Positions 52,670-63,336 of a DNA stretch of 64,000 bases are shown here, piece by piece. The translations under genes were made by a program, and so were the position numbers. Source of the DNA: an uncultured Amylibacter sp. (GTDB taxonomy: Bacteria > Pseudomonadota > Alphaproteobacteria > Rhodobacterales > Rhodobacteraceae); contig CAJJAY010000012.1 of the NCBI GenBank assembly GCA_905182285.1, positions 1 through 64,000 on the forward strand, written 5' to 3'. The number at the start of each line of letters is the position of its first letter. Within the stretch, counting starts at the first letter, position 1. The notes under the pieces are model-generated. The model was given only the letters and a program-made list of their open reading frames with translations, made no database searches and was not told where the DNA came from.

Positions 52670-53179
52670 TTATTTATTTTCTAAATATGGGTCAGATATT
52701 CCCATTACTTTTAAAAGTCTCGTTTCCAATTCTTCCATTATTATCGCATCCGCTTCATTAATATGATCATAATTTAATAAATGCAAACAACCATGCATCA
52801 ATAAGTGTATAATATGATCTATAAAATCTACATTATTATCAGCTGCTTCACGTTTACACGTATCAAATGAAATTGCTATGTCACCAAGAGAATCATCTTC
52901 ATAAACACTAAGTGATGGTTTGTTAGGCACTTCACCAACTTGTTGTGATTTCAGGTTATAGTTTGGCCAAGAAAGTACATTGGTCGCCGTCGGCTTATCC
53001 CTAAATTCCGCATTCAGTTCAGTTATTTTTGCATCATCACAAGCAAGTATACTAATTTTCCATTTTGAAGACAAAATCAAATTTTCAAAAATAATTCCAA
53101 ACGTTTTATCTGCAAGATTTTGCAATCTAAAATCATTCCATCGCTTATCTTCAATGAGTATATCTGCAATATTAATCAT
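52670..53179 (-). CDS. ybeY: Endoribonuclease YbeY
   Basis: ELNAEFRDKPTATNVLSWP, GDIAISFDTCKREA, HIIHLLMHGCLHLLNYDH metal-binding motif. Confidence 0.94.
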   Translation of the reverse strand: MINIADILIEDKRWNDFRLQNLADKTFGIIFENLILSSKWKISILACDDAKITELNAEFRDKPTATNVLSWPNYNLKSQQVGEVPNKPSLSVYEDDSLGDIAISFDTCKREAADNNVDFIDHIIHLLMHGCLHLLNYDHINEADAIIMEELETRLLKVMGISDPYLENK

Positions 53180-54207
53180 TTTTCTTTTTTGTTAGCATCA
53201 TACGCTCGAATAATTTTTGCGACCATAGGATGGCGTACAACATCAGAAGCATCAAATTCAGTAAATCCAATACCTTTTACTTTTCTAAGAACATGTTTAG
53301 CTTCTATTAAGCCAGATGGAACACCGCGGGGTAAATCGATTTGACTAGTATCTCCAGTAATTGCCATCCTAGAACCTTCACCCATACGGGTTAAAAACAT
53401 TTTCATCTGCATTGTTGTTGCATTTTGCGCCTCATCTAGCACAACAAATGCATTAGCCAAAGTTCGCCCTCGCATAAAAGCTAGTGGAGCAATTTCAATT
53501 TTCTTTTCTTCAATTAATTTACCTAATTGATTGGATGGTAAAAAATCATTTAAAGCGTCATATAATGGTTGCATGTATGGATCTATTTTATCTTTCATAT
53601 CACCAGGCAAAAAACCCAAACGCTCACCTGCCTCTACAGCTGGTCGAGATAATACAATTCGGTCAACTTGACCTTCAATAAACATGGATACTGCAGCTGC
53701 CACTGCCATATAAGTTTTTCCTGTACCGGCTGGACCTAACCCAAAAACCAACTCATGTTTAAAAAGTTGCTCCATATATTTTTTCTGAGTGGGCGTTCTT
53801 GGCTCTACAGTTTTCTTTCTTGTACGTATTTCAGCGCCACCCGCTGAAAACATTTCAATTTGATCACCGTTTTGGATCTCTGAATTTTCTTTAGAATTTG
53901 AAAATCGAAAGATTGCATCTATTTCTGGGGATAGCAGCACTTTACCATTTTCTAACCTGTCATACATTGTTTTTAAAGCATTTTGGGCATTTGAAATGGA
54001 TTGCTGTTCACCGATTAAAGTCAACTCATTTCCACGCCTAACTATTTGTATATTTGTATTTTCTTCTACTTGAGAAAGATTTTTATCAAATTCACCACAA
54101 AGGTCTATTAATAACCTATTGTCAGGAAAAGTAATTACTAGCTCTTGAGTGGCGCTAGAAACTAATGCCGGACCACTAACCTTTGTTGTCAATTCTTTAT
54201 ACTCCAA
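53176..54207 (-). CDS. PhoH family ATPase
   Basis: FGLGPAGTGKTYMAVAAAVSMF, RIVLSRPAVEAGERLGFLPGDMKDKIDPYMQPLYDAL, FVVLDEAQNATTMQMKMFLTRMG. Confidence 0.96.
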   Translation of the reverse strand: MEYKELTTKVSGPALVSSATQELVITFPDNRLLIDLCGEFDKNLSQVEENTNIQIVRRGNELTLIGEQQSISNAQNALKTMYDRLENGKVLLSPEIDAIFRFSNSKENSEIQNGDQIEMFSAGGAEIRTRKKTVEPRTPTQKKYMEQLFKHELVFGLGPAGTGKTYMAVAAAVSMFIEGQVDRIVLSRPAVEAGERLGFLPGDMKDKIDPYMQPLYDALNDFLPSNQLGKLIEEKKIEIAPLAFMRGRTLANAFVVLDEAQNATTMQMKMFLTRMGEGSRMAITGDTSQIDLPRGVPSGLIEAKHVLRKVKGIGFTEFDASDVVRHPMVAKIIRAYDANKKEK

Positions 54208-54283
54208 TCAAATTAAATCAAATTCATGATGCAGTAACAAGTAGAACCCCGCAAGTATATTACAACATAATTCGTGAAATAAT

Positions 54284-55612
54284 TTATTTACTGACAAATT
54301 CTGCACGCAGTGAATTAGTGTCAGCGCCAAGAATACGTAAATTTACAATGTCACCTATTTTAGCTTGGTCAATGTTAGCATGGACACCGTGTAAATATTC
54401 TGACCTGCCAACTAACTGTCCAGCCAATCTGCCAGGGCGCTCTAATAACACTGGTAAAATTTTGCCAACCATTGTTCCCATAAATTCTTTTTGGTGCGTG
54501 GAAAGTAATGTTTGCAAGCGCGACAAACGCTCAGCTTTGAGTTCTTCCGGCACTTGATGTTTATTTTCTGCTGCCGGAGTTCCTGGGCGCGTTGAATATT
54601 TAAATGAATATGCTTGAGCATATTTTACTTCACGAACTAATTCTAATGTTTGCTCAAAGTCATCATTAGTTTCTCCAGGAAAACCAACAATAAAATCCCC
54701 TGACAATGCTATATCTGGCCTTGCAATTCGAAGTTTTTCGATAACTTTTAGATAACTTTTTGTAGTATGCTTGCGATTCATCGCTTTAAGGATTTTATCT
54801 GATCCCGATTGAACTGGTAAATGCAAATATGGCATTAATTTTTTTACTTCACCATGCGCATCTATTAACTCTTGCGTCATGTCATTAGGATGAGAAGTTG
54901 TGAATCTAATTCGCTTCAAATCTTCAATCTTCGAAAGCTCTTTTATCAATTGAGGTAAGGTTGCGTCATTTGCACCCATTGAGCCATGATATGCATTAAC
55001 ATTTTGACCAAGCAAAGTAATATCTCGAACACCACGCTCAACTAAATCTTTAGCCTCATTAAATATTTGTAATACTGGACGAGAAGCTTCAGCACCTCGG
55101 GTGAATGGGACAACACAAAAAGCACAAAACTTATCACATCCTTCCTGTACAGTTAAAAAAGCTGAAGGTGCTCGCTTGCTTTTAGGTGCAGTAGGTAAAT
55201 GCTCAAATTTATCTTCTTCTGGAAAATCTGTATCAACCACTTTTTTTCCATTTTCGACAGATTTTGCCATAGCAGGAAGTCTATGATATGCTTGAGGGCC
55301 AACAACTATGTCCACAAGTGGTTGTCTTTTAATAATTTCTTCACCTTCTGCCTGAGCTACGCATCCGGTAACACCAATTTTAAGGTCAGGATTTTTAGCT
55401 TTAAGTGACTTAAATCGACCTAAATCAGAGTAAATTTTTTCGGCCGCTTTCTCACGAATATGGCATGTATTTAATAAAATCATATCAGCTTCTTCAGGTG
55501 AAGAAACTTCATTATAGCCATCAGCACCAAGAGACGTAGCCATTCTTTCAGAGTCGTAAACATTCATCTGGCAACCAAATGTTTTAATATATAAATTTTT
55601 AGTTTTAGACAT
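54284..55612 (-). CDS. miaB: tRNA-2-methylthio-N6-dimethylallyladenosine synthase
   Basis: IKTFGCQMNVYDSERMA, QEGCDKFCAFCVVPFTRGAEASRP, LLGQNVNAYHG, FIVGFPGETNDDFEQTL. Confidence 0.97.
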   Translation of the reverse strand: MSKTKNLYIKTFGCQMNVYDSERMATSLGADGYNEVSSPEEADMILLNTCHIREKAAEKIYSDLGRFKSLKAKNPDLKIGVTGCVAQAEGEEIIKRQPLVDIVVGPQAYHRLPAMAKSVENGKKVVDTDFPEEDKFEHLPTAPKSKRAPSAFLTVQEGCDKFCAFCVVPFTRGAEASRPVLQIFNEAKDLVERGVRDITLLGQNVNAYHGSMGANDATLPQLIKELSKIEDLKRIRFTTSHPNDMTQELIDAHGEVKKLMPYLHLPVQSGSDKILKAMNRKHTTKSYLKVIEKLRIARPDIALSGDFIVGFPGETNDDFEQTLELVREVKYAQAYSFKYSTRPGTPAAENKHQVPEELKAERLSRLQTLLSTHQKEFMGTMVGKILPVLLERPGRLAGQLVGRSEYLHGVHANIDQAKIGDIVNLRILGADTNSLRAEFVSK

Positions 55613-55768
55613 TATTAAGCCCTAAATATATATGACGTTTTTTAGGCCTTACACTGCATTCAGTATCTATTCAATGCTATCTGAAAATAGAGATAATAAG
55701 AATTTTCACTATAAATATTTTAAAGCTAAAAAAATATTAGTTAATAATAATCAAATATTAATAAATTT

Positions 55769-56185
55769 TTATAAGTCTTTCAGGCGTATAACCACATCAA
55801 CACGTGAAACATTGTATCCTTGCGGTACGTCTGGTAATTTTTCAAATCTTATAGATTCTTTTGGAGCATCAGTTAATTTTCCACTGCTTTCCCAGTAAAA
55901 ATGAGGGTGATCGTCAGTTCGAGTGTCAAAATAAGATTTATGACCATCAACATGAATTTCATGCATCAAGCCAGCATCACAAAAGGTTCGAAGAGTATTA
56001 TAAATAGTTGCCAGTGAAACGTTTAAAGAATTACTACAAACAGTTTCATGCAAACTTTCAGCACAAACATGACGATTTAAACCATCACCAATTAACAACT
56101 CAGCTAACGTTAACCGTTGCCTAGTTGGCCGAACTCCAGCACTCTTTAGCCATTCTCGGCCTCTGTTTTCTTGAATATTTACCAT
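55769..56185 (-). CDS. irr: Fur-family regulator, probable Irr
   Basis: SAGVRPTRQRLTLAELLI..SLATIYNTLRTFCDAGLMHEI..TDDHPHFYWESSGKLTDAP; divergent from fabAB. Confidence 0.88.
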   Translation of the reverse strand: MVNIQENRGREWLKSAGVRPTRQRLTLAELLIGDGLNRHVCAESLHETVCSNSLNVSLATIYNTLRTFCDAGLMHEIHVDGHKSYFDTRTDDHPHFYWESSGKLTDAPKESIRFEKLPDVPQGYNVSRVDVVIRLKDL

Positions 56186-56339
56186 TAAAAACCTCTATAT
56201 CACTTATATTATGATCCTAAAATAATTAAAATTCAATCCACTTCATTAAAACTCTTTAAATTTCTACTTGCAAGCTTCTATTGCAAGCAAATGCAATGAG
56301 ATGGTAAGTGTTGGTAAAATTGAGGCACGGAGCAAAAAT

Positions 56340-56852
56340 ATGACCGAAAGACCAACTAGTTATAACTATGAAGATTTAATAAAATGTTCACGTGGAGAAT
56401 TATTTGGACCCACAAATGCCCAATTACCTGCTCCACCAATGCTTATGATGGACCGAATTACTGAATTGTCTACAGATGGAGGCGAATTTGGCAAAGGCCA
56501 TGTAGTTGCTGAGTTTGATATCAAGCCTGAATTATGGTTTTTTGAGTGTCACTTTCCAGGAAATCCCATAATGCCAGGCTGTTTAGGATTAGACGGTTTA
56601 TGGCAATTAACGGGCTTTAATCTTGGGTGGAGAGGAATGCTTGGTAAAGGAATGGCATTAGGTGTTGGAGAAGTAAAACTAACAGGAATGGTTACTCCAT
56701 CACGGAAAATGTTGACTTATAATGTAGAATTTACCCGTGTAATTGATCGAAAACTCAAAATTGGTGTTGCTAATGGTACAGTACATGCTGACGGCGAATT
56801 AATTTATGCTGTAAAAGATATGAAAGTTGGCTTAGCAAACCAAGAAGTTTAA
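56340..56852 (+). CDS. fabA: Bifunctional 3-hydroxydecanoyl-ACP dehydratase/isomerase
   Basis: APPMLMMDRITELS, WFFECHFPGNPIMPGCLGLDGLWQLTGF. Start moved to MTERPTSYNYE. Confidence 0.96.
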   Translation: MTERPTSYNYEDLIKCSRGELFGPTNAQLPAPPMLMMDRITELSTDGGEFGKGHVVAEFDIKPELWFFECHFPGNPIMPGCLGLDGLWQLTGFNLGWRGMLGKGMALGVGEVKLTGMVTPSRKMLTYNVEFTRVIDRKLKIGVANGTVHADGELIYAVKDMKVGLANQEV

Positions 56853-56880
56853 GCCTAAATATAATTTTAAGGAGATTTAA

Positions 56881-58107
56881 ATGCGTCGAGTAGTAGTCAC
56901 AGGGATGGGCATCATTTCTTCCATTGGAAATGACATAAATGAAGTAACAGATAGTTTAATAAATGGGCGCTCAGGAATTGTAGCTGCACCAGACTATACG
57001 GAAAAAGGCTTTAGATCTCAAATACATGGTTTACCAAAAATTGATGTAACAGAGCATATAGACAAACGACAAATGCGATTTATGGGGCAAGGAGCCGCTT
57101 ATAATTACCTAGCAATGGAACAAGCCATTGCAGACAGCGGCTTAGAAGAAAGTCAGGTTTCAAATGAACGCACTGGAATGGTGATGGGATCTGGTGGTCC
57201 ATCAACTATTAATTTATTTAATGCACATCAAATTACGCTTGAAAAAGGTGCGCCAAAACGAATGGGGCCTTTTATGGTCACTCGTTGCATGTCTTCAACA
57301 AATTCAGCGTGTTTAGCAACACCATTCAAAATAAAAGGTGTAAACTATTCAATTACTTCTGCTTGCTCTACGTCTGCGCATTGTATTGGTAACGGAGTTG
57401 AACAAATTCAAATGGGAAAACAAGACATAGTATTTGCAGGAGGTGGAGAAGAATTAGATTGGTCAATGTCTTGTTTATTTGATGCTATGGGAGCTATGTC
57501 TTCTAAATATAATGACACACCAGAAAAAGCGTCTCGTGCATTTGACGCAAATCGTGATGGCTTTGTGATTGCAGGTGGTGGAGGCGTAGTTGTTCTAGAA
57601 GAACTAACACATGCACTTGCACGTGGTGCAAAAATTTATGCTGAAGTTACTGGATATGGGGCAACATCAGATGGCCATGATATGGTTGCACCATCAGGTG
57701 AAGGTGGTGAACGTTCTATGAAGCTTGCTATATCTACCATTGGTGAGCGTAGCGTAAATTACATAAATGCACATGGAACTTCCACTCCTGCGGGAGACGT
57801 TACTGAAGTTGAAGCGGTACGTAGAGTATTTTCGGACAAAGAGCAGCCTATTATAAGTTCAACAAAGTCTTTAACAGGCCATTCACTTGGAGCGACTGGA
57901 GTTCAGGAGGCAATTTATTCTTTGATTATGCTTGATAAAGATTTTGTTGCAGCATCTGCAAATATTTCTGAATTAGATCCCGCTTTAAAAGAAAATGAAA
58001 TTGCTACAAAACGTATTGATAATGCAAGTTTAGATACGGTTTTATCAAATAGCTTTGGCTTTGGTGGTACTAATGCCAGTTTAGCTATGAGCAAATATAA
58101 TGGGTAA
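56881..58107 (+). CDS. fabB: 3-oxoacyl-ACP synthase I
   Basis: [59 protein letters not shown]. Confidence 0.97.
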   Translation: MRRVVVTGMGIISSIGNDINEVTDSLINGRSGIVAAPDYTEKGFRSQIHGLPKIDVTEHIDKRQMRFMGQGAAYNYLAMEQAIADSGLEESQVSNERTGMVMGSGGPSTINLFNAHQITLEKGAPKRMGPFMVTRCMSSTNSACLATPFKIKGVNYSITSACSTSAHCIGNGVEQIQMGKQDIVFAGGGEELDWSMSCLFDAMGAMSSKYNDTPEKASRAFDANRDGFVIAGGGGVVVLEELTHALARGAKIYAEVTGYGATSDGHDMVAPSGEGGERSMKLAISTIGERSVNYINAHGTSTPAGDVTEVEAVRRVFSDKEQPIISSTKSLTGHSLGATGVQEAIYSLIMLDKDFVAASANISELDPALKENEIATKRIDNASLDTVLSNSFGFGGTNASLAMSKYNG

Positions 58108-58112
58108 AAAAT

Positions 58113-58901
58113 ATGTCTGATTTAATGAAGGGTAAACGCGGCCTTATAATGGGTGTTGCAAACGATAAATCAATCGCTTGGGGTATAGCTCGTGAAATGG
58201 CAGCACAAGGCGCTGAGCTTGCCTTTACATACCAAGGTGAAGCATTCGGAAAGCGTGTTCAACCACTGGCAGCAAGCCTTGGGTCAAGTATATTAGTAGA
58301 TGCAGATGTAACTGATGATGCTTCTTTAGATATCGCATTTAATGAACTTAAAGAAAAGTGGGGTAAATTAGACTTTATTGTTCACGCAGTAGCATATTCT
58401 GATAAAAATGAATTAGTAGGCAGGTTTGTGGATACAAGTCGTGCGAATTTTAAAAATTCACTTGATATTTCATGTTATTCTTTAATTGAAGTCTCCCGAA
58501 GAGCCTCAGAACTTATGACAGATGGTGGAACAATCTTAACATTGACATATCAAGGCTCAAATCGTGTTACGCCATTCTATAATGTCATGGGTGTTGCAAA
58601 AGCTGCATTAGAAAGTGCAGTTCGATATCTTGCAAATGATTTAGGTCCCCAAGGAATTAGGGTTAATGCAATAAGCCCTGGACCAATGAGAACATTAGCT
58701 GGCGCTGCAATTGGTGGTGCACGAAAAACATTTCGTACAACTGAAGCAAATTCACCCATGCGCGCAAACGCAACATTAGAAAGTGTTGGCGGGACTGCTG
58801 TTTATCTTGCTTCCGATTATGGGCAGTGTACAACAGGCGAAATTATTTATGTTGATGGCGGGTATCATGTTTTAGGTATGGCACAATCTGAAAATCTTTA
58901 A
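58113..58901 (+). CDS. fabI: Enoyl-ACP reductase (FabI)
   Basis: GKRGLIMGVANDKSIAWGIAREMAAQGAELAFTYQGE, GAAIGGARK, YVDGGYHVLGM. Confidence 0.96.
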   Translation: MSDLMKGKRGLIMGVANDKSIAWGIAREMAAQGAELAFTYQGEAFGKRVQPLAASLGSSILVDADVTDDASLDIAFNELKEKWGKLDFIVHAVAYSDKNELVGRFVDTSRANFKNSLDISCYSLIEVSRRASELMTDGGTILTLTYQGSNRVTPFYNVMGVAKAALESAVRYLANDLGPQGIRVNAISPGPMRTLAGAAIGGARKTFRTTEANSPMRANATLESVGGTAVYLASDYGQCTTGEIIYVDGGYHVLGMAQSENL

Positions 58902-58954
58902 TTAGATTGACGCTACACTCCTTTTATTAAATGCTATAAATAAAGGAGATAAAC

Positions 58955-59644
58955 ATGGCTAATATTTGTATATTTGACGCATATGGAACTCTTTTTGATG
59001 TAATGTCTGCAGCTCGAATGCTAGCTAACGAAAAAGCATACGATAAATTTTCAAAATATTCAGAAAAAGTTTCTAATACTTGGCGTATCAAGCAGCTTGA
59101 ATATACTTGGCTGCGCAATATTATGGATGATTATTTGGACTTTTGGCAGATTACAAAAGACGGATTAGATTTTGCTTTAGAAGAGAGTCAGATACAAAAT
59201 ACTCAGCTAAGAAACCGCCTACTAGATTTATATTGGAATTTGTCAGCATATTCTGAAGCTCGTGATGTTTTAATAGCATTAAAATCAAATAATATTCGCA
59301 CGGGTATTCTATCAAATGGCTCAAGAGATATGCTAGATAGTGCAGTTAAATCTGCAAATTTAAATGACAATTTAGACGTTGTTCTGTCTATTGATAAAAT
59401 AAAGATTTATAAGCCAGACCCAAAAGTCTACCAAATGGTTTTGGACCACTTCAATTGCACCAAAGGAGATGTATTATTTATATCTTCAAATGGTTGGGAT
59501 ATTTCTGGTGCAAGTAAATTTGGCTTTAAAACACTATGGGTTAACCGTAATTTTAACCCTCAAGATCGTCTTAATTTTAAACCCTGGAAGATAGTAAATA
59601 ATTTATCAGCCATACCTAGCATTGTGAAAGAATTAAATGAGTAA
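58955..59644 (+). CDS. Haloacid dehalogenase type II
   Basis: IFDAYGTLFDVMSAARML, GILSNGSRDMLDSAV, YKPDPKVYQMV, FISSNGWDISGASKFGFKTLWVNR. Confidence 0.93.
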   Translation: MANICIFDAYGTLFDVMSAARMLANEKAYDKFSKYSEKVSNTWRIKQLEYTWLRNIMDDYLDFWQITKDGLDFALEESQIQNTQLRNRLLDLYWNLSAYSEARDVLIALKSNNIRTGILSNGSRDMLDSAVKSANLNDNLDVVLSIDKIKIYKPDPKVYQMVLDHFNCTKGDVLFISSNGWDISGASKFGFKTLWVNRNFNPQDRLNFKPWKIVNNLSAIPSIVKELNE

Positions 59645-60614
59645 CTTCCAAATGATATTGGCAGCTTATGATCGAATAGCTCCTCATTCTATATATACAC
59701 CGTTACTATCATCACCTTTTTTGGACAGAATTGCTAAACGTAGACTATGGGTAAAAGCAGAGTGTTTACAGCACACAGGCTCATTCAAATTTCGAGGTGG
59801 ATGGTCTGCAATCTCTGCACTGAAACCTAAAGATCGCGCACGTGGTGTAATAACCTTTTCATCTGGCAATCATGCTCAAGGAATTGCATCAGCTGCTGCA
59901 CACCATGATGTTTCAGCAACTATAATTATGCCAAGTGATTCCCCTGATGTGAAAATTAAAAACACTAAAGATTTAGGTGCAAAAGTAATATTATATAACC
60001 GCAAAACAGAAGATCGAAATCTTATAGAAACGGAAGTCAATCCTGATAAATCGCTTCTACTAATTAAACCTTATGACGATCATAATGTAATTGCGGGTCA
60101 AGGTTCTGTAGGCATTGAAATTGCCGCCCAAGCTAAAACAAGAAATATTAAAAAGGCTGATGTTCTTGTTTGCTCTGGAGGAGGAGGGTTGGCATCTGGC
60201 ATTGCTTTAAGCTTAGAGCAGCTTAATCCTAATATGTTAGTTAGAACCGCTGAACCTGATAAATTTGATGATATAAAAAAATCTTTAAAAAGTGGAAAAA
60301 TTGAATGTAACAAACATACTAGTGGTTCGGTTTGTGATGCAGTCTTAACACTATGTCCAGGTGATATAACATTTCCAATTCTAAAACGCTTATGCGGAGC
60401 AGGTTTCAGTGTTTCTGATGAAGAAGCGCTAAGAGCAATGGTTCTTGCATTTGAACAGTTACGAATTGTTGTGGAACCAGGAGGAGCAGTGGCATTGGCT
60501 GCCGCATTATTTCACGGAAAAGAATTAAATAATGAAGATGTGATAGTAGTTGCAACAGGCGGTAATGTTGATAGAAAAATTTTTCAAAATGCACTAATAA
60601 AATACGGAAAATAA
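59637..60614 (+). CDS. PLP-dependent threonine/serine dehydratase-like protein
   Basis: LQHTGSFKFRGGWSAI, ITFSSGNHAQGIASAAAHHD, VCSGGGGLASGIAL. Confidence 0.92.
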   Translation: MSNFQMILAAYDRIAPHSIYTPLLSSPFLDRIAKRRLWVKAECLQHTGSFKFRGGWSAISALKPKDRARGVITFSSGNHAQGIASAAAHHDVSATIIMPSDSPDVKIKNTKDLGAKVILYNRKTEDRNLIETEVNPDKSLLLIKPYDDHNVIAGQGSVGIEIAAQAKTRNIKKADVLVCSGGGGLASGIALSLEQLNPNMLVRTAEPDKFDDIKKSLKSGKIECNKHTSGSVCDAVLTLCPGDITFPILKRLCGAGFSVSDEEALRAMVLAFEQLRIVVEPGGAVALAAALFHGKELNNEDVIVVATGGNVDRKIFQNALIKYGK

Positions 60615-60672
60615 TTATATTTAGATAAAATTATTAAGCAATATTATTGATACTGCTTAATAATAATTTAAG

Positions 60673-63174
60673 TTAAATATCAGTTCGAATTGTAATATTT
60701 TTTGGATCATATGGACTATCTTTAACTATCTCACAAGAATAAAGATTACCTAAAATATTTACAGTTAATTTTTGTCCAACTTTTGCTAATTCAGGATTAA
60801 CATATCCCATACCAATAGATTTATTAAAGGTTACTGAATAACCACCAGAGGTTAATCGACCAACTTTTATATCATTACTATATAGAGCTTCCCGACCCCA
60901 TGGGTCTGCATCTGATGGGCCATCAATTAATAGAGTCACACATTTTGATCGAATACCAGTTTCAATCATTGCATCTTTACCAAAAAAATCTTTTTCTAAA
61001 TCAATAAACCTAGGAAGGTCCGCTTCTTGTGGTGTTGCATCTCGTCCTAATTCAGTACCAAAAGCTCGATATGATTTTTCTTGTCGCAACCAATTCTGCG
61101 CTCTACCTCCCACAAGCTTAATTCCAAAATCAGAACCAGCATCCATTATTAAATCATATAAATAGTTCTGCATTTCAATCGGGTGATGCAATTCCCATCC
61201 TAATTCACCTGTATATGCAACTCTTATCGCATTTACTGGACACATTCCTAATTCAATTTTTTGCGTTGAAAGCCAAGGAAACCTTTTATTTGAAAGCGCT
61301 GTTAATGGGTCTGAATCTTTAATAATTTTTGATAATACATCACGTGTTTTTGGTCCTGCAATTGCGAAAACACCCCACTGATTTGTTACATCATGAATTT
61401 CTATGTAACCAAATTCAGCTGCTTTATCTTCAGCAGCTTTTGTCAAATAATCTGAATCATATGCAGTCCAAGCACCCGCAGAAACCAGATAATAATCATT
61501 TTGCCCATTTCTAACAATCGTATATTCTGTGCGTGTAGTACCAGACCTGGTCAATGCATATGTAAGATTTATACGGCCTATTTTTGGCAGCTTATTACAT
61601 GTAAACCAATCTAAAAATTGTGTGGCACCAGGACCTTTTACAATATGTTTTGTAAAAGCAGTTGCATCGATTAGCCCTACACTTTCACGAATTGCCCTTG
61701 CCTCATCAACAGCATATTTCCACCATTTACCTCTACGAAAAGATCTACTGTCATGGTCAAAATTTTCATCAGCATCAATTGGACCAAAATAGTTAGGGCG
61801 ATCCCATCCATTTACACGGCCAAATTGAGCGCCTGCAGCTTTTTGGCGATCATAAGCAGGTGATGTTCGCAATGCATTACATGCAGGCCTCTCTTCATCT
61901 GGGTGATGTAATATATATACATGCTCATAGCATTCTTCATTTTTGCGAGCAGCGTATTCAGTGGTCATCCATGAGCCATATCGTTTGGGGTCTAATGAAG
62001 CCATATCAATTTCAGCTTCTCCATTAACCATCATTTGTGCCATATAGTTGCCAACACCACCTGCTGCGGTAATACCAAAACTAAATCCTTCTGCTAACCA
62101 CATATTCCGCAAACCAGGAGCTGGACCAACTAGTGGATTACCATCTGGCGTATAACAAATAGGGCCATTAAAATCATCCTTAAGGCCACTTTCTTCACAT
62201 GAAGGCATACGATGAATCATTGCCATATACTGATCTTCAATTCTTTCTAAATTTAATGGAAATAAATCTGCCCTGAAACTATCAGGAACACCATATTCAA
62301 ATCTTGCTGGAGCATGCTTCTCATATACGCCTAATATCCATCCGCCCCGCTCTTCACGAACATAAGACTGTGCATCAGCATCGCGTATAACTGGATGTTC
62401 AGGATTTCCCTCTGCTCGCCATTTTTGCAACAATGGGTCTACATCAGTAACAATAAATTGATGCTCAACAGGTATTGCAGGGATTTTTATTCCCAAAAGC
62501 CTTGCAGTTCTTTGGGCATGATTGCCCGTTGCAGTTACAACATGTTCAGCAGTTATAACTATTTGTTCCTCAGATGGTATTAAGTTTCCACCCTTCTCAA
62601 CCATTTTGGTACATGTAACTTTCCATTCTTCACCAGTCCACTTGTAGCCATCAACCTGCCATTTTCTTTCAATACTTACGCCCATTTGTCGCGCGCCCTT
62701 GGCCATTGCCATAGTAACATCAGCAGGATTAATATATCCATCTGTTGGATGGTATATTGCACCTTCCAAATCATCAGTTCTAATCAGTGGCCAACGCTCT
62801 TTAATTTGATTTGGGGTAAGTTTTTCATATTCTATTCCTAGTGTCTCTGCTGTTGAGCCATATAACATATATTCATCCATACGGTCTTTGGTTTGAGCCA
62901 TACGAAGATTACCTACAACTGAGAAGCCTGCATTTAATCCTGTTTCTGCTTCCAATGATTTGTAAAAATCAACTGAGTAATCATGTAAGTGTGAAGTAGC
63001 ATAACCCATATTAAATAGTGGCAACAATCCAGCAGCATGCCAGGTAGATCCAGATGTTAATTCATCACGCTCTAACAACATAATATCATTCCAGCCGTAT
63101 TTGGCTAAATGGTATGCTATACCTGTCCCAACAGCACCACCACCAACTACTAAAGCTTTTACATGAGTTTTCAT
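60673..63174 (-). CDS. FAD-dependent oxidoreductase with C-terminal GcvT domain (dimethylglycine/sarcosine dehydrogenase-like)
   Basis: VKALVVGGGAVGTGIAYHLAKYGWNDIMLLERDELTSGSTWHAAGL; GcvT-like IAGPKTRDVLSK..RVAYTGELGWELHHP. Start set at MKTHVKAL. Confidence 0.92.
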   Translation of the reverse strand: MKTHVKALVVGGGAVGTGIAYHLAKYGWNDIMLLERDELTSGSTWHAAGLLPLFNMGYATSHLHDYSVDFYKSLEAETGLNAGFSVVGNLRMAQTKDRMDEYMLYGSTAETLGIEYEKLTPNQIKERWPLIRTDDLEGAIYHPTDGYINPADVTMAMAKGARQMGVSIERKWQVDGYKWTGEEWKVTCTKMVEKGGNLIPSEEQIVITAEHVVTATGNHAQRTARLLGIKIPAIPVEHQFIVTDVDPLLQKWRAEGNPEHPVIRDADAQSYVREERGGWILGVYEKHAPARFEYGVPDSFRADLFPLNLERIEDQYMAMIHRMPSCEESGLKDDFNGPICYTPDGNPLVGPAPGLRNMWLAEGFSFGITAAGGVGNYMAQMMVNGEAEIDMASLDPKRYGSWMTTEYAARKNEECYEHVYILHHPDEERPACNALRTSPAYDRQKAAGAQFGRVNGWDRPNYFGPIDADENFDHDSRSFRRGKWWKYAVDEARAIRESVGLIDATAFTKHIVKGPGATQFLDWFTCNKLPKIGRINLTYALTRSGTTRTEYTIVRNGQNDYYLVSAGAWTAYDSDYLTKAAEDKAAEFGYIEIHDVTNQWGVFAIAGPKTRDVLSKIIKDSDPLTALSNKRFPWLSTQKIELGMCPVNAIRVAYTGELGWELHHPIEMQNYLYDLIMDAGSDFGIKLVGGRAQNWLRQEKSYRAFGTELGRDATPQEADLPRFIDLEKDFFGKDAMIETGIRSKCVTLLIDGPSDADPWGREALYSNDIKVGRLTSGGYSVTFNKSIGMGYVNPELAKVGQKLTVNILGNLYSCEIVKDSPYDPKNITIRTDI

Positions 63175-63336
63175 CTTCGAATCTCCAAATGAAAATAATA
63201 TGCAGAATTGCAGAAAAATCAGCAATAGCAGTCAACCTGCCGACTGTTTTTTTCAAAAAACGACAATGTTTGGATTTGATACTGGATTAGTAACAGCAAG
63301 CGCCCTAGATACATTAAAATAATAAGGAATTTCTTC

